Shown: one piece after another, positions 31,045-41,754 of the stretch
How positions within the stretch are numbered: position 1 is the stretch's first letter
Layout of the letters: every line of letters starts with the position of its first letter
Assembly (NCBI GenBank): GCA_914767885.1
Contig: CAJZBQ010000047.1
Coordinates: 496,001 to 560,000, forward strand
From: Blepharisma stoltei
Taxonomy: Eukaryota > Ciliophora > Heterotrichea > Heterotrichida > Blepharismidae
Reading direction: 5' to 3'
Length of the DNA: 64,000 bases
Position numbers and translations under genes: made by a program
The notes under the pieces: model-generated
Told to the model about the DNA's origin: nothing
The model's input: the letters and a program-made list of their open reading frames with translations, nothing else
Database searches by the model: none

Positions 31045-31797
31045 TTAATTATCTGCTAATTCATATGAAACTCGTAAATTTTTCCCTTTTTTCTGCAATT
31101 TTGTAACTATGGCCCTCCCAATCTCTCTTATATGCTTGACGTGAGTCCCTCCGCATGGTCCGCCTGCATCAGCATTGCAGAGCTTCACAATTCTAATAGG
31201 CTTCCCAGGCTGAAAAAAGCTAGGAATATCAAAATTAGCCTTAGCTTCTTCATAATCATAAAGTCTCACACTTGTCCCTTCTTCAGTTTCTGCAATGAGC
31301 TTTTCCAGCACCTCATTAATTCTTGGAGCTGCAGTATCTCTTTCTTCATTTGGTAAAAGCGCTAAATACTCAACATAAGCTCCTCTTGGGAAGTGAAAAC
31401 CTTTTCCAGGAGGCAAGTTATACCCCAAACTATGCACAGCTAAGTCAATTAAGTGCCCGGCTGAGTGCAGCCTTGCAAAAAGCCTTCTTTGATTTTCATC
31501 GATTTCAGCAATTACTTCACCTGAATTATCAAAAACAGTTTCTCCCAAGTATTTCCCAACATGCCAGATATTTTCATCCTCTTTATCATTCTCCAAAGTA
31601 GCTACTTGGAATTTTATCTCTCCCTGGGTGATAAAGCCAGAGTCACTTGGCTGGCCACCCCCTTGAGGATGAAAAACAGTCCGATCAAGTTTGATTTTCC
31701 AGCTTCCTTCTGGAGCCTGAATGGAGCTTAATATTCTTGAATTGCAAGCAAATTTGTAGGAATCTTGCAAAAATTCTCGAACTAATGTTGACTCCAT
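31045..31797 (-). CDS. AlaX-type alanyl-tRNA editing protein
   Basis: About 250 residues, single exon. It has the N-terminal barrel (LDRTVFHPQGGGQPSDSG) and zinc site of the AlaRS editing family: HSAGH (HxxxH) near residue 112 and CGGTHV near residue 216. Free-standing AlaX proteins hydrolyse mischarged Ser-tRNA(Ala). There is no synthetase domain, so this is the trans-editing form. Stop TAA at 31045-31047; tail-to-tail with the gene ending at 31029. Confidence 0.93.
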   Translation of the reverse strand: MESTLVREFLQDSYKFACNSRILSSIQAPEGSWKIKLDRTVFHPQGGGQPSDSGFITQGEIKFQVATLENDKEDENIWHVGKYLGETVFDNSGEVIAEIDENQRRLFARLHSAGHLIDLAVHSLGYNLPPGKGFHFPRGAYVEYLALLPNEERDTAAPRINEVLEKLIAETEEGTSVRLYDYEEAKANFDIPSFFQPGKPIRIVKLCNADAGGPCGGTHVKHIREIGRAIVTKLQKKGKNLRVSYELADN

Positions 31798-31945
31798 TCT
31801 AAATATTCCCCAAAATATAAACTTTAGATTCTAATGAAATAGTACTATATATTTTTAAATAAAATTTAGCTTCATCAGAGAAAATATAATAATAAAACTC
31901 CACCACTCAAAATATTATTTTTAGCATATAATTACGTGCTAATAA

Positions 31946-32677
31946 ATGGGCAAGAGCAACAATCAGATAAATAAGCAGCATCGTAAATCCAAAGAAAAAA
32001 AAGAAAAAAAGAAAAGATCCAAAGAAGAGCACTTCAAGCGCAAACACAAAGAAGAAGAAAAAAAGAAAGCAGAAAAATTTGAAGCAGAAAGGTACGATTT
32101 AGACGACTTTGCTTACAAGAAGCTATTAAAAAATATCAGCGAGCTATTAACTTATAGCCAAGAAACTAAGGAAGCCATCCCACAGCTGTTTTCTATGCTA
32201 GACTCAGGCCATGAAGTAGACTTAACAGACATTGAAGATGGCTTTGTAAGAGAACATCTTGAAAAAATCATGGAAATCTTTGAAAAACAAGTCACAAAAA
32301 CTGAAGATGAAGATGGAAGGTTCGTATATGTGAGATCAGGGAAAAAAAGTTTGGAAAATCAAATCAAGTTGTATATAGAAAACAGCAGCAGCGACTCTAA
32401 AAGGGAGCAATGGATGACCTCAATGTCCTCCAGCCTAGAAACTGCCTACAACTTACCAGTCCCCAAGGCCAAAAAACCAGAGCCTGAAGAAAACCAAGAA
32501 GAAATCCGAAGCTTTATGCACAAATATGATCATGAAAATCGGCCTAAGTCTCTTATGGAGCTTCACCAAGAAAAGCATGGAATCTCCCAAGACTCCAACA
32601 CAGACCAATACCTGTATGGCCACAAAACTCTTGATAAAAGGTTCGGGAAAGGGAAATTTTACACCAGTTTTTCTTAA
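31946..32677 (+). CDS. Lysine-rich conserved hypothetical protein
   Basis: About 243 residues. It starts with a strongly basic run (QHRKSKEKKEKKKRSKEEHF), likely nuclear. A helical middle domain follows (IPQLFSMLDSGHEVDLTDIE, FVREHLEKIMEIFEK), and the C-terminus reads RPKSLMELHQEKHG then TLDKRFGKGKFY. The end resembles DUF3752/GPALPP-type nuclear proteins (basic N-terminus, RF.KG tail), but I cannot confirm it. Only 14 bp separate its stop from the next gene. Confidence 0.75.
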   Translation: MGKSNNQINKQHRKSKEKKEKKKRSKEEHFKRKHKEEEKKKAEKFEAERYDLDDFAYKKLLKNISELLTYSQETKEAIPQLFSMLDSGHEVDLTDIEDGFVREHLEKIMEIFEKQVTKTEDEDGRFVYVRSGKKSLENQIKLYIENSSSDSKREQWMTSMSSSLETAYNLPVPKAKKPEPEENQEEIRSFMHKYDHENRPKSLMELHQEKHGISQDSNTDQYLYGHKTLDKRFGKGKFYTSFS

Positions 32678-32691
32678 TAATTAATCATAAA

Positions 32692-33249
32692 ATGGCTAGA
32701 AAATCAAGTCAAGTCCAGGGTGAGCAAATTTGGAATCAGTCCGAAAAAGTCAACGCAGAACTTTTTGCCTTTACTTATGGCTCTTTAGTAGTCAAATTAA
32801 TCAGAGAGCTCGAAAACATCAGCGAAGTTAACAGACAGCTTGAAACAATGGGTTATAATATAGGACTTAGACTTATTGACGATTTTCTCAGCAAAAATGA
32901 TGTGACTTGTGAAACGACCAAAGACACAGCTGAAGTAATAGCGAAAACTGGATTTAGAATGTATTTAGGGGTTACCTGTGACGTTACCAATTGGAATGCT
33001 GATGAAAATGAGTTTTCCTTGATACTTGCTGACAACCCTCTTACAGAGTTCGTAGAATTAAACGAAGATTATCGCGATTTAAAGTACCTGAATTTATTAT
33101 GTGGAGTAATCAGAGGAGCCTTAGAAATGGTGAGGATCAAATCAGTCTGCACATTGGAAAGAGACTCACTTAAAGGCGATGAGTTTACCGAACTTAGGGT
33201 AGTTATCAAGGAAAAAGTCCAAGACGAGTATGAACCTGATGATGATTAA
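32692..33249 (+). CDS. TRAPPC3: TRAPP complex subunit 3 (Bet3)
   Basis: 185 residues, the family's usual length. Typical Bet3 text: SEKVNAELFAFTYGSLVVKL, MGYNIGLRLIDDFL, FRMYLGVTCDV (containing the core Cys region), YLNLLCGVIRGALEMV. A core subunit of the TRAPP tether that activates Rab1-type GTPases in ER-Golgi traffic. Starts 14 bp after the preceding stop; ATG 32692, TAA 33247-33249. Confidence 0.96.
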   Translation: MARKSSQVQGEQIWNQSEKVNAELFAFTYGSLVVKLIRELENISEVNRQLETMGYNIGLRLIDDFLSKNDVTCETTKDTAEVIAKTGFRMYLGVTCDVTNWNADENEFSLILADNPLTEFVELNEDYRDLKYLNLLCGVIRGALEMVRIKSVCTLERDSLKGDEFTELRVVIKEKVQDEYEPDDD

Positions 33250-33278
33250 TTAACATTTATAACCAGAGACTTGTTATA

Positions 33279-33452
33279 GCTCGGGCTGCGCTGACAAATC
33301 CCGACGCTACTCAGTGAGTAGACAAATAGCATTTGTTAGTAAAATCAACTATCTGGGGTAAATCCTCTTGATAATGGAGATTTATCACCCAGGTAGTTAA
33401 TTTTATCAAAAATGCTGGTTTTCGGGAATTCATCAGCATAGCCCGAGCTATA
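33279..33452. mobile_element. Palindromic TATAGC element, 174 bp
   Basis: Intergenic. Ends TATAGCTCGGGCTGCGCTGA and TCAGCATAGCCCGAGCTATA are inverted; inner arms (AAATAGCATTT/AAATGCT, GTAAATC/GATTTA) make almost the whole element fold back. TA at both ends. Related to the elements at 61408-61545 and 9612-9644. Confidence 0.75.
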
Positions 33453-33475
33453 GCAAGGCTTGGCCTATACATAAA

Positions 33476-33880
33476 TTAGCCTTTTCTTCTGCGGCTCAGT
33501 GTGAGCTTTATAAAATCAAGATTTTCTGAACCGAATTTCAGCTCATCTTCTGCAATTCTATCTATTAGCTTTGTAAATCTTCGTCTGGGGGTTCGTTGGA
33601 TTGCCAAAGCGTTTGCTTTTTCAGGGTCAGTTTTGACAGGCTTATTGAGTTTTCCTAATAAGAGCTTTGTGGCTTGTTGAGCGACATAAGTGCCTGTTAA
33701 GGAGACATGAGATGTTATATCAGTCATGGACTGGATCATAGATTTAAGGTTATTGAAGCCTTCAGAGTATTTTCGTTTAACAAAGTTTTTAGCTGAGGCG
33801 ATTTTTTCAGCGTATTTTTTTTCAAGAGGCATGTCAGGAAGATGATCTTCTCTTCTTTTAATCCATTTTTGGTATGACAT
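33476..33880 (-). CDS. Small basic hypothetical protein
   Basis: 134 residues, ATG 33880 (MSYQKWIKRREDHLPDMPLE), basic and helical, ending KLTLSRRRKG. No recognised domain. The clean ORF and composition match the neighbours, so it is probably real. Confidence 0.6.
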   Translation of the reverse strand: MSYQKWIKRREDHLPDMPLEKKYAEKIASAKNFVKRKYSEGFNNLKSMIQSMTDITSHVSLTGTYVAQQATKLLLGKLNKPVKTDPEKANALAIQRTPRRRFTKLIDRIAEDELKFGSENLDFIKLTLSRRRKG

Positions 33881-34043
33881 GAATTTCAGGTAGGATATTT
33901 GGTCTTTTCCTATAAGTTTGTCAACTTCATTTTCTATTATCTATTTCTGGATTAAGTTGAATATATATTTATAATAAAGGCTAATTATATATTTTGTATG
34001 AAATACCATAATAATACCACAGCATTTATTAAAAATGTTTTAT

Positions 34044-35045
34044 TTAGCAGAATAATTTTTGCTGATGAGTTGACTTAGTTTCAAGATTTAACAAGAACGA
34101 TGTTGGTTTACTATGCCTGGAGCTAGGTTGCAGAGTTTTAGTAGAGTTTGTTTGGTATAAATCAGATCTTGTTCGTCTATGTGTTGTTCTAATAAACCGT
34201 TCACAGATTCTAGCTGTATTAATTTCATCATTTTGATCAACATTACAGATTTTCAAAGATGGAACACTGAGTCCACTTTCTAATGAAAATCGTTTGGCGT
34301 TGAACTTATCCCCAGTTTTATATGAGTGTAATCCTAGAAAATACCATTTGCGGTCAGAGTTCTGTACGAAATCTAGCGAGAACTTCATAAGTTTTTGTTT
34401 CTTAATCACAGTATTTTCTAATAAAATTTTCACATACTCTAAAAACTCACACAGATCAACTGTTTCTGTTGACAATTTTATATACTTCGACTTGATTTCT
34501 TTGTTTATCAAAAACCTTACTTTATTTGCATAATTTGTAAACAAAGGGTCATTTATATCAGGGCTGTTGCTATTAAAAATTTGGTTAAATAGTGAAATTT
34601 GTGAAACTGAAGCATTAAATGGCAGCTGATTTCTGATGAATTTAACTTGAACATGCTCTGGGGTTCTTCATTGAATTCTTGTAACTTGTGCACAATTTCC
34701 AATAGAAATAACGTATTTTTGAAAAGTGAAGGCTTTTTTTTCTTCAATTAATATCGATGCTATTAATAAAGCATCTTGGATGCACATAACAAGCTGGATT
34801 TCAGTTTCTGTTTTAAAGACACCAAATGGAAATTTTGGGTTTTCATGCTTAAATGCTTCGAGATTGGAAATTAATGATAAATCAGATAGTTCAATAAATT
34901 CCAGAAACTTTCCGTTGTCTTTGATTAGTGTCAAAGCTTCGAAGCCGAATCCTTGAATTAATGTGTCTGGGAGAGGTAAACTGATCTATATAGCCAATAC
35001 TTTATTGTTCTTTGCTGCAAGTTTCAGCAATTTAAAGAAATGCAT
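34044..35045 (-). CDS. Conserved hypothetical protein with 15-nt intron
   Basis: Exon 1 starts at ATG 35045 (MHFFKLLKLAAKNNK). An intron at 34986-35000 (minus strand GTATTGGCTATATAG) removes a TAG and exon 2 continues ISLPLPDTLIQGFGFEAL. TGA is Trp in RIQ-W-RTPEH. Stop at 34044, about 327 residues. Mixed alpha/beta N-terminal half; the C-terminal third is Ser/Thr/His-rich (THRRTRSDLYQTNSTKTL). No family recognised. Confidence 0.7.
34986..35000 (-). other. 15-nt intron
   Basis: GTATTGGCTATATAG on the minus strand; supplies the link between the only upstream ATG and the long frame. Confidence 0.85.
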
Positions 35046-35270
35046 ACCTAATAAATTATTAATTAATCTTCAGACACCTTAGGTGCTAACTCCCCATCCG
35101 TTGACGAGAAAAACTATCAGTAAATTCCAAATTTTTTGGGATAATAACCGCTGCAAGATAGTAAAATTTTTAATATAAGTTGTAGTTATTATAATTAAAT
35201 ACCTATAGAACTTTTAAATAGCTTGCTTTCTAAATATTTATTCTATAATTAAATTTTTATTTTCAAATTT

Positions 35271-36059
35271 TTATGATCTTCTAAATTTTGATCAAAAATT
35301 TTTATTTCATCATGTGAGTAAGTAATATTTCAAAACTCCCAACTCAAAATTAAAAATCAAAACTAAGGGCAAGTCAGTAGCAATCATTAGTACAGCTTCA
35401 TCTCCTAAACTCGCGCCCTTGTTGAACAAGTTCAAATACCTCAATGCATATGAGCAGCTCACATTTTCATTGACTTCTAAATGAACTTTATTTTTTCCAT
35501 CATTTTTGGGCTTCAGTGAAATTTTTCCTTCCCCAATATCTCCCCCAACTTTAAAATGGACGCTTTGCTTTGTTACTTCAATGGCCAATGTTTCAGTCAT
35601 CTGTGACATATCTCGGCATATCCTTGTGAATTCTGCGCTTGGCAGGGTAATGACACAAGGATACTCTTGTTCTGGAATCCCCAGATGTTCTGAGTCTAAA
35701 TTTAATAAATTAAGATTAAACTCAGACACTTTATCATCATCTTTTCCCTCAAAAATAAACGTAATTATACTCGCATTGTCCTCAGCACGAATTTGAACGC
35801 GATCGTCATTTTCAGCGCACTTGAGAATCTTACCTAAATTTGTAATTGAAAGGCCTAAAGTTTGGGCGCGATCACAGCGGAATTCGTCAAAGCCATTTGC
35901 GTCAAGGATAAAAGTGACTAAAGCAACATGAGAAGCATCCATTGCTTGGAGAGAAATGCCTGCAGGCGTACACTCGAAGTTTACATCTGTCACGAGCTCT
36001 TTTAAGGCTTCAACAATCCTCTTTAGAATAAGTGCTTTGCTTAGTAATGCTTCGAACAT
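35271..36059 (-). CDS. PCNA: Proliferating cell nuclear antigen (sliding clamp)
   Basis: Start MFEALLSKALILKRIVEALK at 36059; PCNA landmarks throughout: GISLQAMDASHVALV, the centre DRAQTLGLSITNLGKILKCA, inter-domain linker region LDSEHLGIPEQEYPCVI, and the end ELGVLKYYL. The trimeric clamp tethers replicative polymerase and repair factors through PIP boxes. In other species the end is APKIEE-like; here LKYYLLT is followed by two TGAs. Read as Trp, the protein continues about 16 residues (WWNKNFW...) to TAA 35271-35273; read as stop it ends at 35310. The first is expected from the code. Confidence 0.95.
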
Positions 36060-36348
36060 ATTAATATGGAATTCAGAAATAAATAGGAAATAGTAGGAAA
36101 TATTAGCGAAAACTCATAATTAGATGATATAAAAACTATTTTTGGGTTGATTAAGTATGATTGATAGCTATTATTGTATTTTTTACCATTTTTTCTTTAA
36201 GAACTGCATTTAATATATAATTTATGCAGCCAAAGAAAGCGAGTTTAACTTTCTTATTAAATATTAAATATCTGCAAAGGCAAATATATATGAATAAAAG
36301 TAAATAGTTTTATTTAGAATAACGCTCTAATTAGAACTTAAAATAATA

Positions 36349-36570
36349 ATGGAAGACGATCATAATCTAGACGAGCTAAAACTCAAAGCTCAATCTTTAG
36401 AATCAACAAAGGAAAAGCTTATGGCTGCAATTCAAACAACGCGCCAATCCATCTTTAATTACCAATCATGAATCTCTCAGTTAGAAAAGCAAAATGAAGC
36501 CTTGGAAATTGAATTATCCAAGAAGAAAGAAGAAATAAAAAATAAAAGAAGATCTTTGAGGGGCAGATAA
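36349..36570 (+). CDS. Small coiled-coil protein (73 aa)
   Basis: ATG 36349 (MEDDHNLDELKLKAQSLE), one TGA as Trp (YQS-W-ISQL), TAA 36568-36570. The sequence is a single amphipathic helix with heptad Leu/Ile spacing and a basic end (KNKRRSLRGR). Similar in scale to SNARE, HAUS or prefoldin-like small helices, but not assignable. It would be missed if TGA were taken as stop. Confidence 0.6.
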
Positions 36571-36628
36571 TAGTTTATACATAACCATTGTGTTTTAAAT
36601 TTAAATTTATAATAAAATATTCACATTG

Positions 36629-39055
36629 CTACATAATTGTTGTCTCTGCTTTAGTAGGAACTAACCCCCGCTTTTTCATCCTGCTCTTTATTACCATGAT
36701 TTTCTCTCTCAGCGCAGGTGTGAGCGATAAAAATTTTCTTCTTTTTACTATAGAATTTGTATTTTTAGCATTTTCTTGCCTCTTAAGTGGCGAAGTGGGC
36801 GCAATTTTGGGCAGAAAAGATTCTCGATTTATTTCATCAATTTTTGTAGGTGAATTTGGAGCAGCTTGTATATTAAAAGAGTCTTTAAAGTTTTCAGTGG
36901 ATTTGTTTCCATTTGAATTTCTGTCACTATTTGATTTTTGTACAAAATTTTCTATTTATTTCTTACCATTTCTTGAAAAAATACTTCTTTCCCTTGACAT
37001 TTTTTCTAGATTAAGCTTAAAGAGCTTTGGAGGACTTTCACTAGATTCCCTTGGTCTTAAAGTTTCAATAAACGGCAAATTATTAGTTTTCTCATTAGGA
37101 GATTCACTTCTTTCGTCTTCAGAGTCCTCACTGTCTGATTCATTGGTGTCGCTTTCTTCTTCCTCTTCATTGCATTCCATTTTAATCACGCTTATGATAT
37201 CTTCTAAATTACGTTTTGTATGGTGATCTTTGTTGAAAGTTAAAGGAAAAATGTAATCCTTTGGTACTGAATTATTAATTAAGGTAATTTGCTTTGGATA
37301 GGAAATAGGAGAATTATCGTGAATATGCTGAACTATGTCTTCATCGTGAAGCTCTATAGCAGTAATTTCATTTACTTCAGTTTGAACGGTACTTAGTTGT
37401 CTTGATTTTTGACTCCTCCTATGCTGAGCACGGTAGAGTTTGAGCTTTTGCTCTGTTTTCAACAAAGTATGGTACTCTAAAATAGTTCTTGCAACATTTT
37501 CTCCTAATCCTAGCAAGTTATGGATTTCAAATGCTACAGTTTCTCTGTGCTCGTCTAGATAGCCAAAGTATGAAGTTTCTAATGTGTAAGAATTGATTAC
37601 ATTAAATTCTGTAGAAATCACAACTCTTGCTGTCCTTTTTTTCGCTTTTTCTTTTACAAATCTCGATGAGTGAAATCTAAAAATGCAGTCTCTTTCGCTC
37701 AGCAGCTTAGGGATAACCCTACATTTTAAATATAAAGGATTGTGCAATGGATAATATGGCCCATACATAAAAGCTCCTTTTCTGCAAAAATGCCCATGCA
37801 TATCTATGTACATAAAGACTTTTCTAGGGGATTCTCTAGTAAGCTCTTTTATTAATTCTTTTAAAGAACATATATTAGGATGCAGCTTTTGGCTTGGACA
37901 TGTAAAGCAGCGATTTTGATCATGGCCGTTAAAATCAGTACGGGAATTACCAAGGATAACTCCGTCTGGATTTGTCATTGGGATTACCTTAAAAATGAAC
38001 CGATTTCGTAGCTTAGCAGCCTCTATATGTTTACTGCAAATAAACCTAAGAAATCCTTCTACAGTCCAAGAGCCAACAGTCTCAGATGGATGGATTCTAC
38101 CAGTCACCACAATGAATTTTTTAAATTGGTCATCTACCTTTGGGTTTGTTATTGTAAGAATAGGAATATCAATGAGGCTTAAGCTTTTACATAAAACTGA
38201 GAGAGAAATGTTAGAAGTTTCATAAGAATTGGAGTCTGTTGTTAATGTATTTAGAAATTTTGTTAGCCTTGTAAGGGTGTATGGTACAGTTGTTGCGAAC
38301 CAAACTTTATCGTTGGGGTATTCAAAATCGTAGTCAAACGTAAGTTGATTGTAAGGTTTCTTAGGGGTGCTTCCAAAGCATTTATTAATTTTACTACTTG
38401 AAAAGCACAAGTTTTCTCCTCCGTACTCCCAACCTTTACTTCTGCTATTTCGAACTCTTTCAATACTGAAAACTCGAGGCCTAAGCCCATGCCGATATAA
38501 AGGTGAATTTCTTGAGAAATTCACTATATTGAATCTAACCCTCCTTGGCTTTGCAATCCCCATAACAGAAAAATAAAACCAATGCATATGCCCCAAAGTA
38601 TTTGTATCTGGCCTCATATATAAATCATACTCATTCTCATTAACCATATAAACCTGGTCTAAATTCCCCCCTTCAAAAACTGAATCAAAAATCAATGAAC
38701 CTTCAGGGATATCTTTAATCATCCCAGTATCTACTGGAGTTTCAGATTTATTTCGTTTAGATAAATATTCGTGAGCTCTTATAGATGGTTCAGAAAAATC
38801 AAATGGATAAGTGTCTGTAGAGTTATTAGTTAGCTTGGAATGGACTTTAAAAGAATCAGAAGGCTGCCAACCTTGATAAATCTGTTGGAGTTTTTGGCCT
38901 GGTTCATTGCATACAGGAAGTTCTAAGTCAAAGTAAAGAGGAATTGGGTCTTTTAAAAATTTTGGTCGCCAGCCCATAATCATATCAGACTCAAGAGAAT
39001 AGCCTTTGCTTGCTAAAGGAGTTGCTAATGGTAAACTGCTCTCATAATAGGACAT
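36629..39055 (-). CDS. Cytosolic carboxypeptidase (tubulin deglutamylase family, M14)
   Basis: ATG 39055. The N-terminal beta domain of CCP/AGBL proteins (LIFDSVFEGGNLDQVYMV, MRPDTNTLGHMHWFYFSV) precedes an M14 peptidase domain. Zinc ligands are in GRIHPSETVGSW and IDMHGHFCRKG; NPDGVILGNSRTDFNGHDQNR-type substrate residues and the catalytic Glu region TLETSYFG are present. The tail is acidic and Ser-rich. A 15-nt intron (36952-36966) removes a TAA and extends the protein to TAG at 36629, about 800 residues. Expected to trim tubulin polyglutamate on cilia. Confidence 0.93.
36952..36966 (-). other. 15-nt intron
   Basis: Minus strand GTAAGAAATAAATAG. Removal adds about 109 residues ending ...VPTKAETTIM. 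Confidence 0.8.
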
Positions 39056-39114
39056 ATTAGTGAATTAAATGATTTTTTATTATTTCATATATCTACAGAA
39101 TTAGTTTATAGTCT

Positions 39115-40787
39115 TTACCGAGAGGAAAGACGCTTAAGCAAGTAGTCTTTGAGAGAAGCCACGCTGATTATACCTTCATGGTTTTTGTCGATTTCTTCAG
39201 AAAATTTCTCCCATTCAGCTTCTTCTAGCCCATAAATGCTTCTTTTAAATTCGTTCAAAGATAAATAGCCATTAGAAGGGGTGCAGGTCCAAAGTCGTGT
39301 GCTTTTGATGGGGGAAATTTCTCCAAGTACTTTTGATCGAAAATTAATAATGAGACATTTGACCCCAAAAAAAATTTAAATTTCGTACAAACGTTACACT
39401 ATTTAAAAATTTTCGACTAAATGTACTTCGATGAAATGCACACTATCAAAATTACACGATCATTTGACATGGAGCCATCAGAAGTAATATTATATGCCTG
39501 GAAAGCTTTTTCAAACTCTTGCTTTTGGAATAAAAGGCTCCAATTAGTTGAAGCGACAAGAAAGCCTGAGTAATCCATGCGGCCACAATTATCAGAATCG
39601 CAGTTCTCTATAATTTGATCTAAATCAATCTGTTGACTTGTGGCAAGCAATTTTGACCCTTCTAAAATTTCTTGTCTGCTGATTACTCCATCTCCATTTG
39701 TATCTAAGCTTTTAAAGAGTTTTCTGAGTTCACTTTCTTCTCTGAAAGTCTGTACTCGAGCAGCAATAAATGCCAAAATTTTTTTATCTAATTTTGACTT
39801 TGCTCGGAAATTGCATAATTGTTCGAAAATTTGATGATTTAGTGGGACATCTTCAATTTCATTAAAAATATGTTTTTTTATCCATGGATGGTCTAATACT
39901 TCTTGTGCTGAAATTCGCTTTTCTGGATCGATTTCTATAGTTTTTCTTAATAAATCTTTTGCTTCTTGGCTAACGTGGCTTCATATCCCTTTGTTTAGCT
40001 CTATGTTTCCTTTTTTGATGTATCCTATTACTTCTTGAGGAGTTGATCCAACAAAAGGAGGCCTCCCGCATAGCATGAAATATATGATAACCCCAACGCT
40101 CCAGACATCGCATTTGCTGTCAAAAATCCCAGAAAATACTTCTGGGGCTTGGTAATAAATTCCTTCAGATTTCACAAAAAAATTTGTTTCTTCTGATGGT
40201 TTTTGAGTTACTCCAAAATCAGTGATTTTTAATAGAGCATCAGGGTCTTTAGCTTCGAATAGGAGCATTTCAGGCTTTAAACATCCAAATGTAACACTGT
40301 TTGAGTGGGAATAGTTAACTGCAGTCATAATTTCTTGAGTGTATTTGGCTGCGAGTTTTTCTCCGAAGCGGATTTCAGATAAAATCTTTTGAGAGAGATC
40401 ACCACCTACTAGCAGCTCCGTCACGATATAATAGCTAAATTCAGACTCTACAACTTCAAAAATCTTCATTATATTCGGGTGATGGAGACTCCTCAGCATT
40501 TCGAGTTCACACAACATTTGCTCCTCGGAGTTTAAATCAAGCTTTGATTTTTGAATTTCTTTTATGGCCCTCATGTACCCACTTCTCTTTTCAATTGCTT
40601 TAAATACTGTTCCGAAGCCTTCGCTGCTTATGATCAAAATGATTTCATAAGTGTCGCGAATTTGCCCTTTTCGTGTAGGAATTCTCGGCTTTTGTTTTAA
40701 ATTTTTCTGACTTCCCAGGCTTGAAATGCTCGTTTTGCGGCTCTGAACAGGGTTTTGGTTTGCGATACTAGAATTACAACAGCCCAT
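39115..40787 (-). CDS. CDPK-like pseudokinase with EF-hands
   Basis: Start at MGCCNSSIANQ (40787), a myristoyl/palmitoyl-type N-terminus. The kinase domain keeps the Lys (MRAIKEIQKS) and DFG (ITDFGVTQK), but the glycine loop is altered (IISSEGFGTVF) and the HRD loop reads SVTFGCLKPE, so the catalytic Asp is lost. TGA is Trp in NKGI-W-SHVSQ. A junction helix and EF-hands follow (DTNGDGVISRQEI; CDSDNCGRMDYSGF). The third EF-hand is split by an insertion at 39279-39484; removal gives NITSDGYLSLNE. Stop TAA 39115-39117. Probably a calcium-responsive scaffold rather than an active kinase. Confidence 0.88.
39279..39484. mobile_element. Insertion in EF-hand, 206 bp, with 12-bp direct repeats
   Basis: Flanked by AGCCATTAGAAG (39267-39278) and AGCCATCAGAAG (39473-39484). 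Removing one repeat plus the insert restores a perfect 12-residue EF-hand loop. A simple TA-to-TA excision gives a loop two residues short, so either excision is not at TA or the EF-hand is imperfect. Confidence 0.65.
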
Positions 40788-41170
40788 TGTGCGTATTTTT
40801 AAAAATTTATTATATAAAATCTGGTGATTTTGAGGCTGTAGGCCAATACGGGACCAAATTGAAAAATCAGCCACAAGTCTAATAGGGAAACGATGGATTA
40901 ATAAGAATTTGAGTGTAAAAATTTTATTTGAGAAAGCTGTGAAATAATTGGGTTAACTGTGAATCCCATTCGGTACTGAATTAATTAGTAAGCGAAATAT
41001 TTGCCATTTTAAAATTTAGCTTATTGATTAAGTTTTTATTAGATTCATGCAATTATATATGTTTCAATCTGGCACAATATCACTAGGTTTAGTCAATCTT
41101 ATTTTCAATTAAAATTAAATGCAATAATATTGAATTTGCACTATTCATTTAAAAAAAAGCTAAAATTATT
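40788..41170. other. Divergent intergenic region
   Basis: 383 bp AT-rich spacer between the CDPK-like gene (minus) and the secreted protein gene (plus). A minus-strand in-frame extension upstream of MGCC exists to about 40874, but the MGCC start is preferred because of the acylation motif. Nothing else was seen. Confidence 0.5.
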
Positions 41171-41707
41171 ATGTTTTTATTTGTATATGCAGCAGTAATA
41201 TCAGAAACCACAATCATAGAAGAAATTTTTTCCCCTGATGAAGCCATGTCCTACTACATTGCTGAAAGCTATAACTTTACCTACCCTTATACCCTTGTCG
41301 AAAGCAATCATACAAAAAGCTATATAAAAATCTTGATTGATCCCTGCAAATCTAAACGTGAATATTGTTGCGAAGGCTATGGTGAAGCTATGTGTGAAGA
41401 TAATCTCGTCGTTTATGCAGGCCCTAATCTAGAAATTGCTTGAGCTAATAACAACTTTGCAGTGATTTGCAATAATGAGTTCGAAAATCAGCCTGATTGC
41501 GGAGATTTTATTGAAATTCATCCTCCAGGGGACACTGAAATTATGAATTATGTGAGGATTACTCAGCTATACTCTTCTGGATTTCATACAGAGTTTTTGT
41601 ACACAAAGAATATTACATCAGGACACTATGAGCTGTGATGGGTTCATAAAGATAGAAGTGGTTATGATATATTGTATATAAAGCCTTTTTTCATAGTAAA
41701 TGCTTAA
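41171..41707 (+). CDS. Secreted Cys-containing hypothetical protein
   Basis: 178 residues, with TGA as Trp (EIA-W-ANNNF and HYEL-W-WVHK). It begins with a short hydrophobic stretch (MFLFVYAAVISE) that may be a signal peptide, followed by Asn-glycosylation sites (NFT, NHT, NIT) and cysteines (REYCCEGYGEAMC, CNNEF, PDCGDF) suggesting disulphides. Beta-rich; could be a cell-surface or granule protein. No family recognised. Confidence 0.65.
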
Positions 41708-41754
41708 TTATTTTGCAAATTATATTTTAGGAATTTATTTATTATGAGTTTGTA

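Noticed and set aside
36588-37226. 212-codon Ser/Phe/Leu-rich plus-strand ORF
   Set aside because: It is the reverse complement of the carboxypeptidase tail (minus strand), which has clear coding sense after intron removal.
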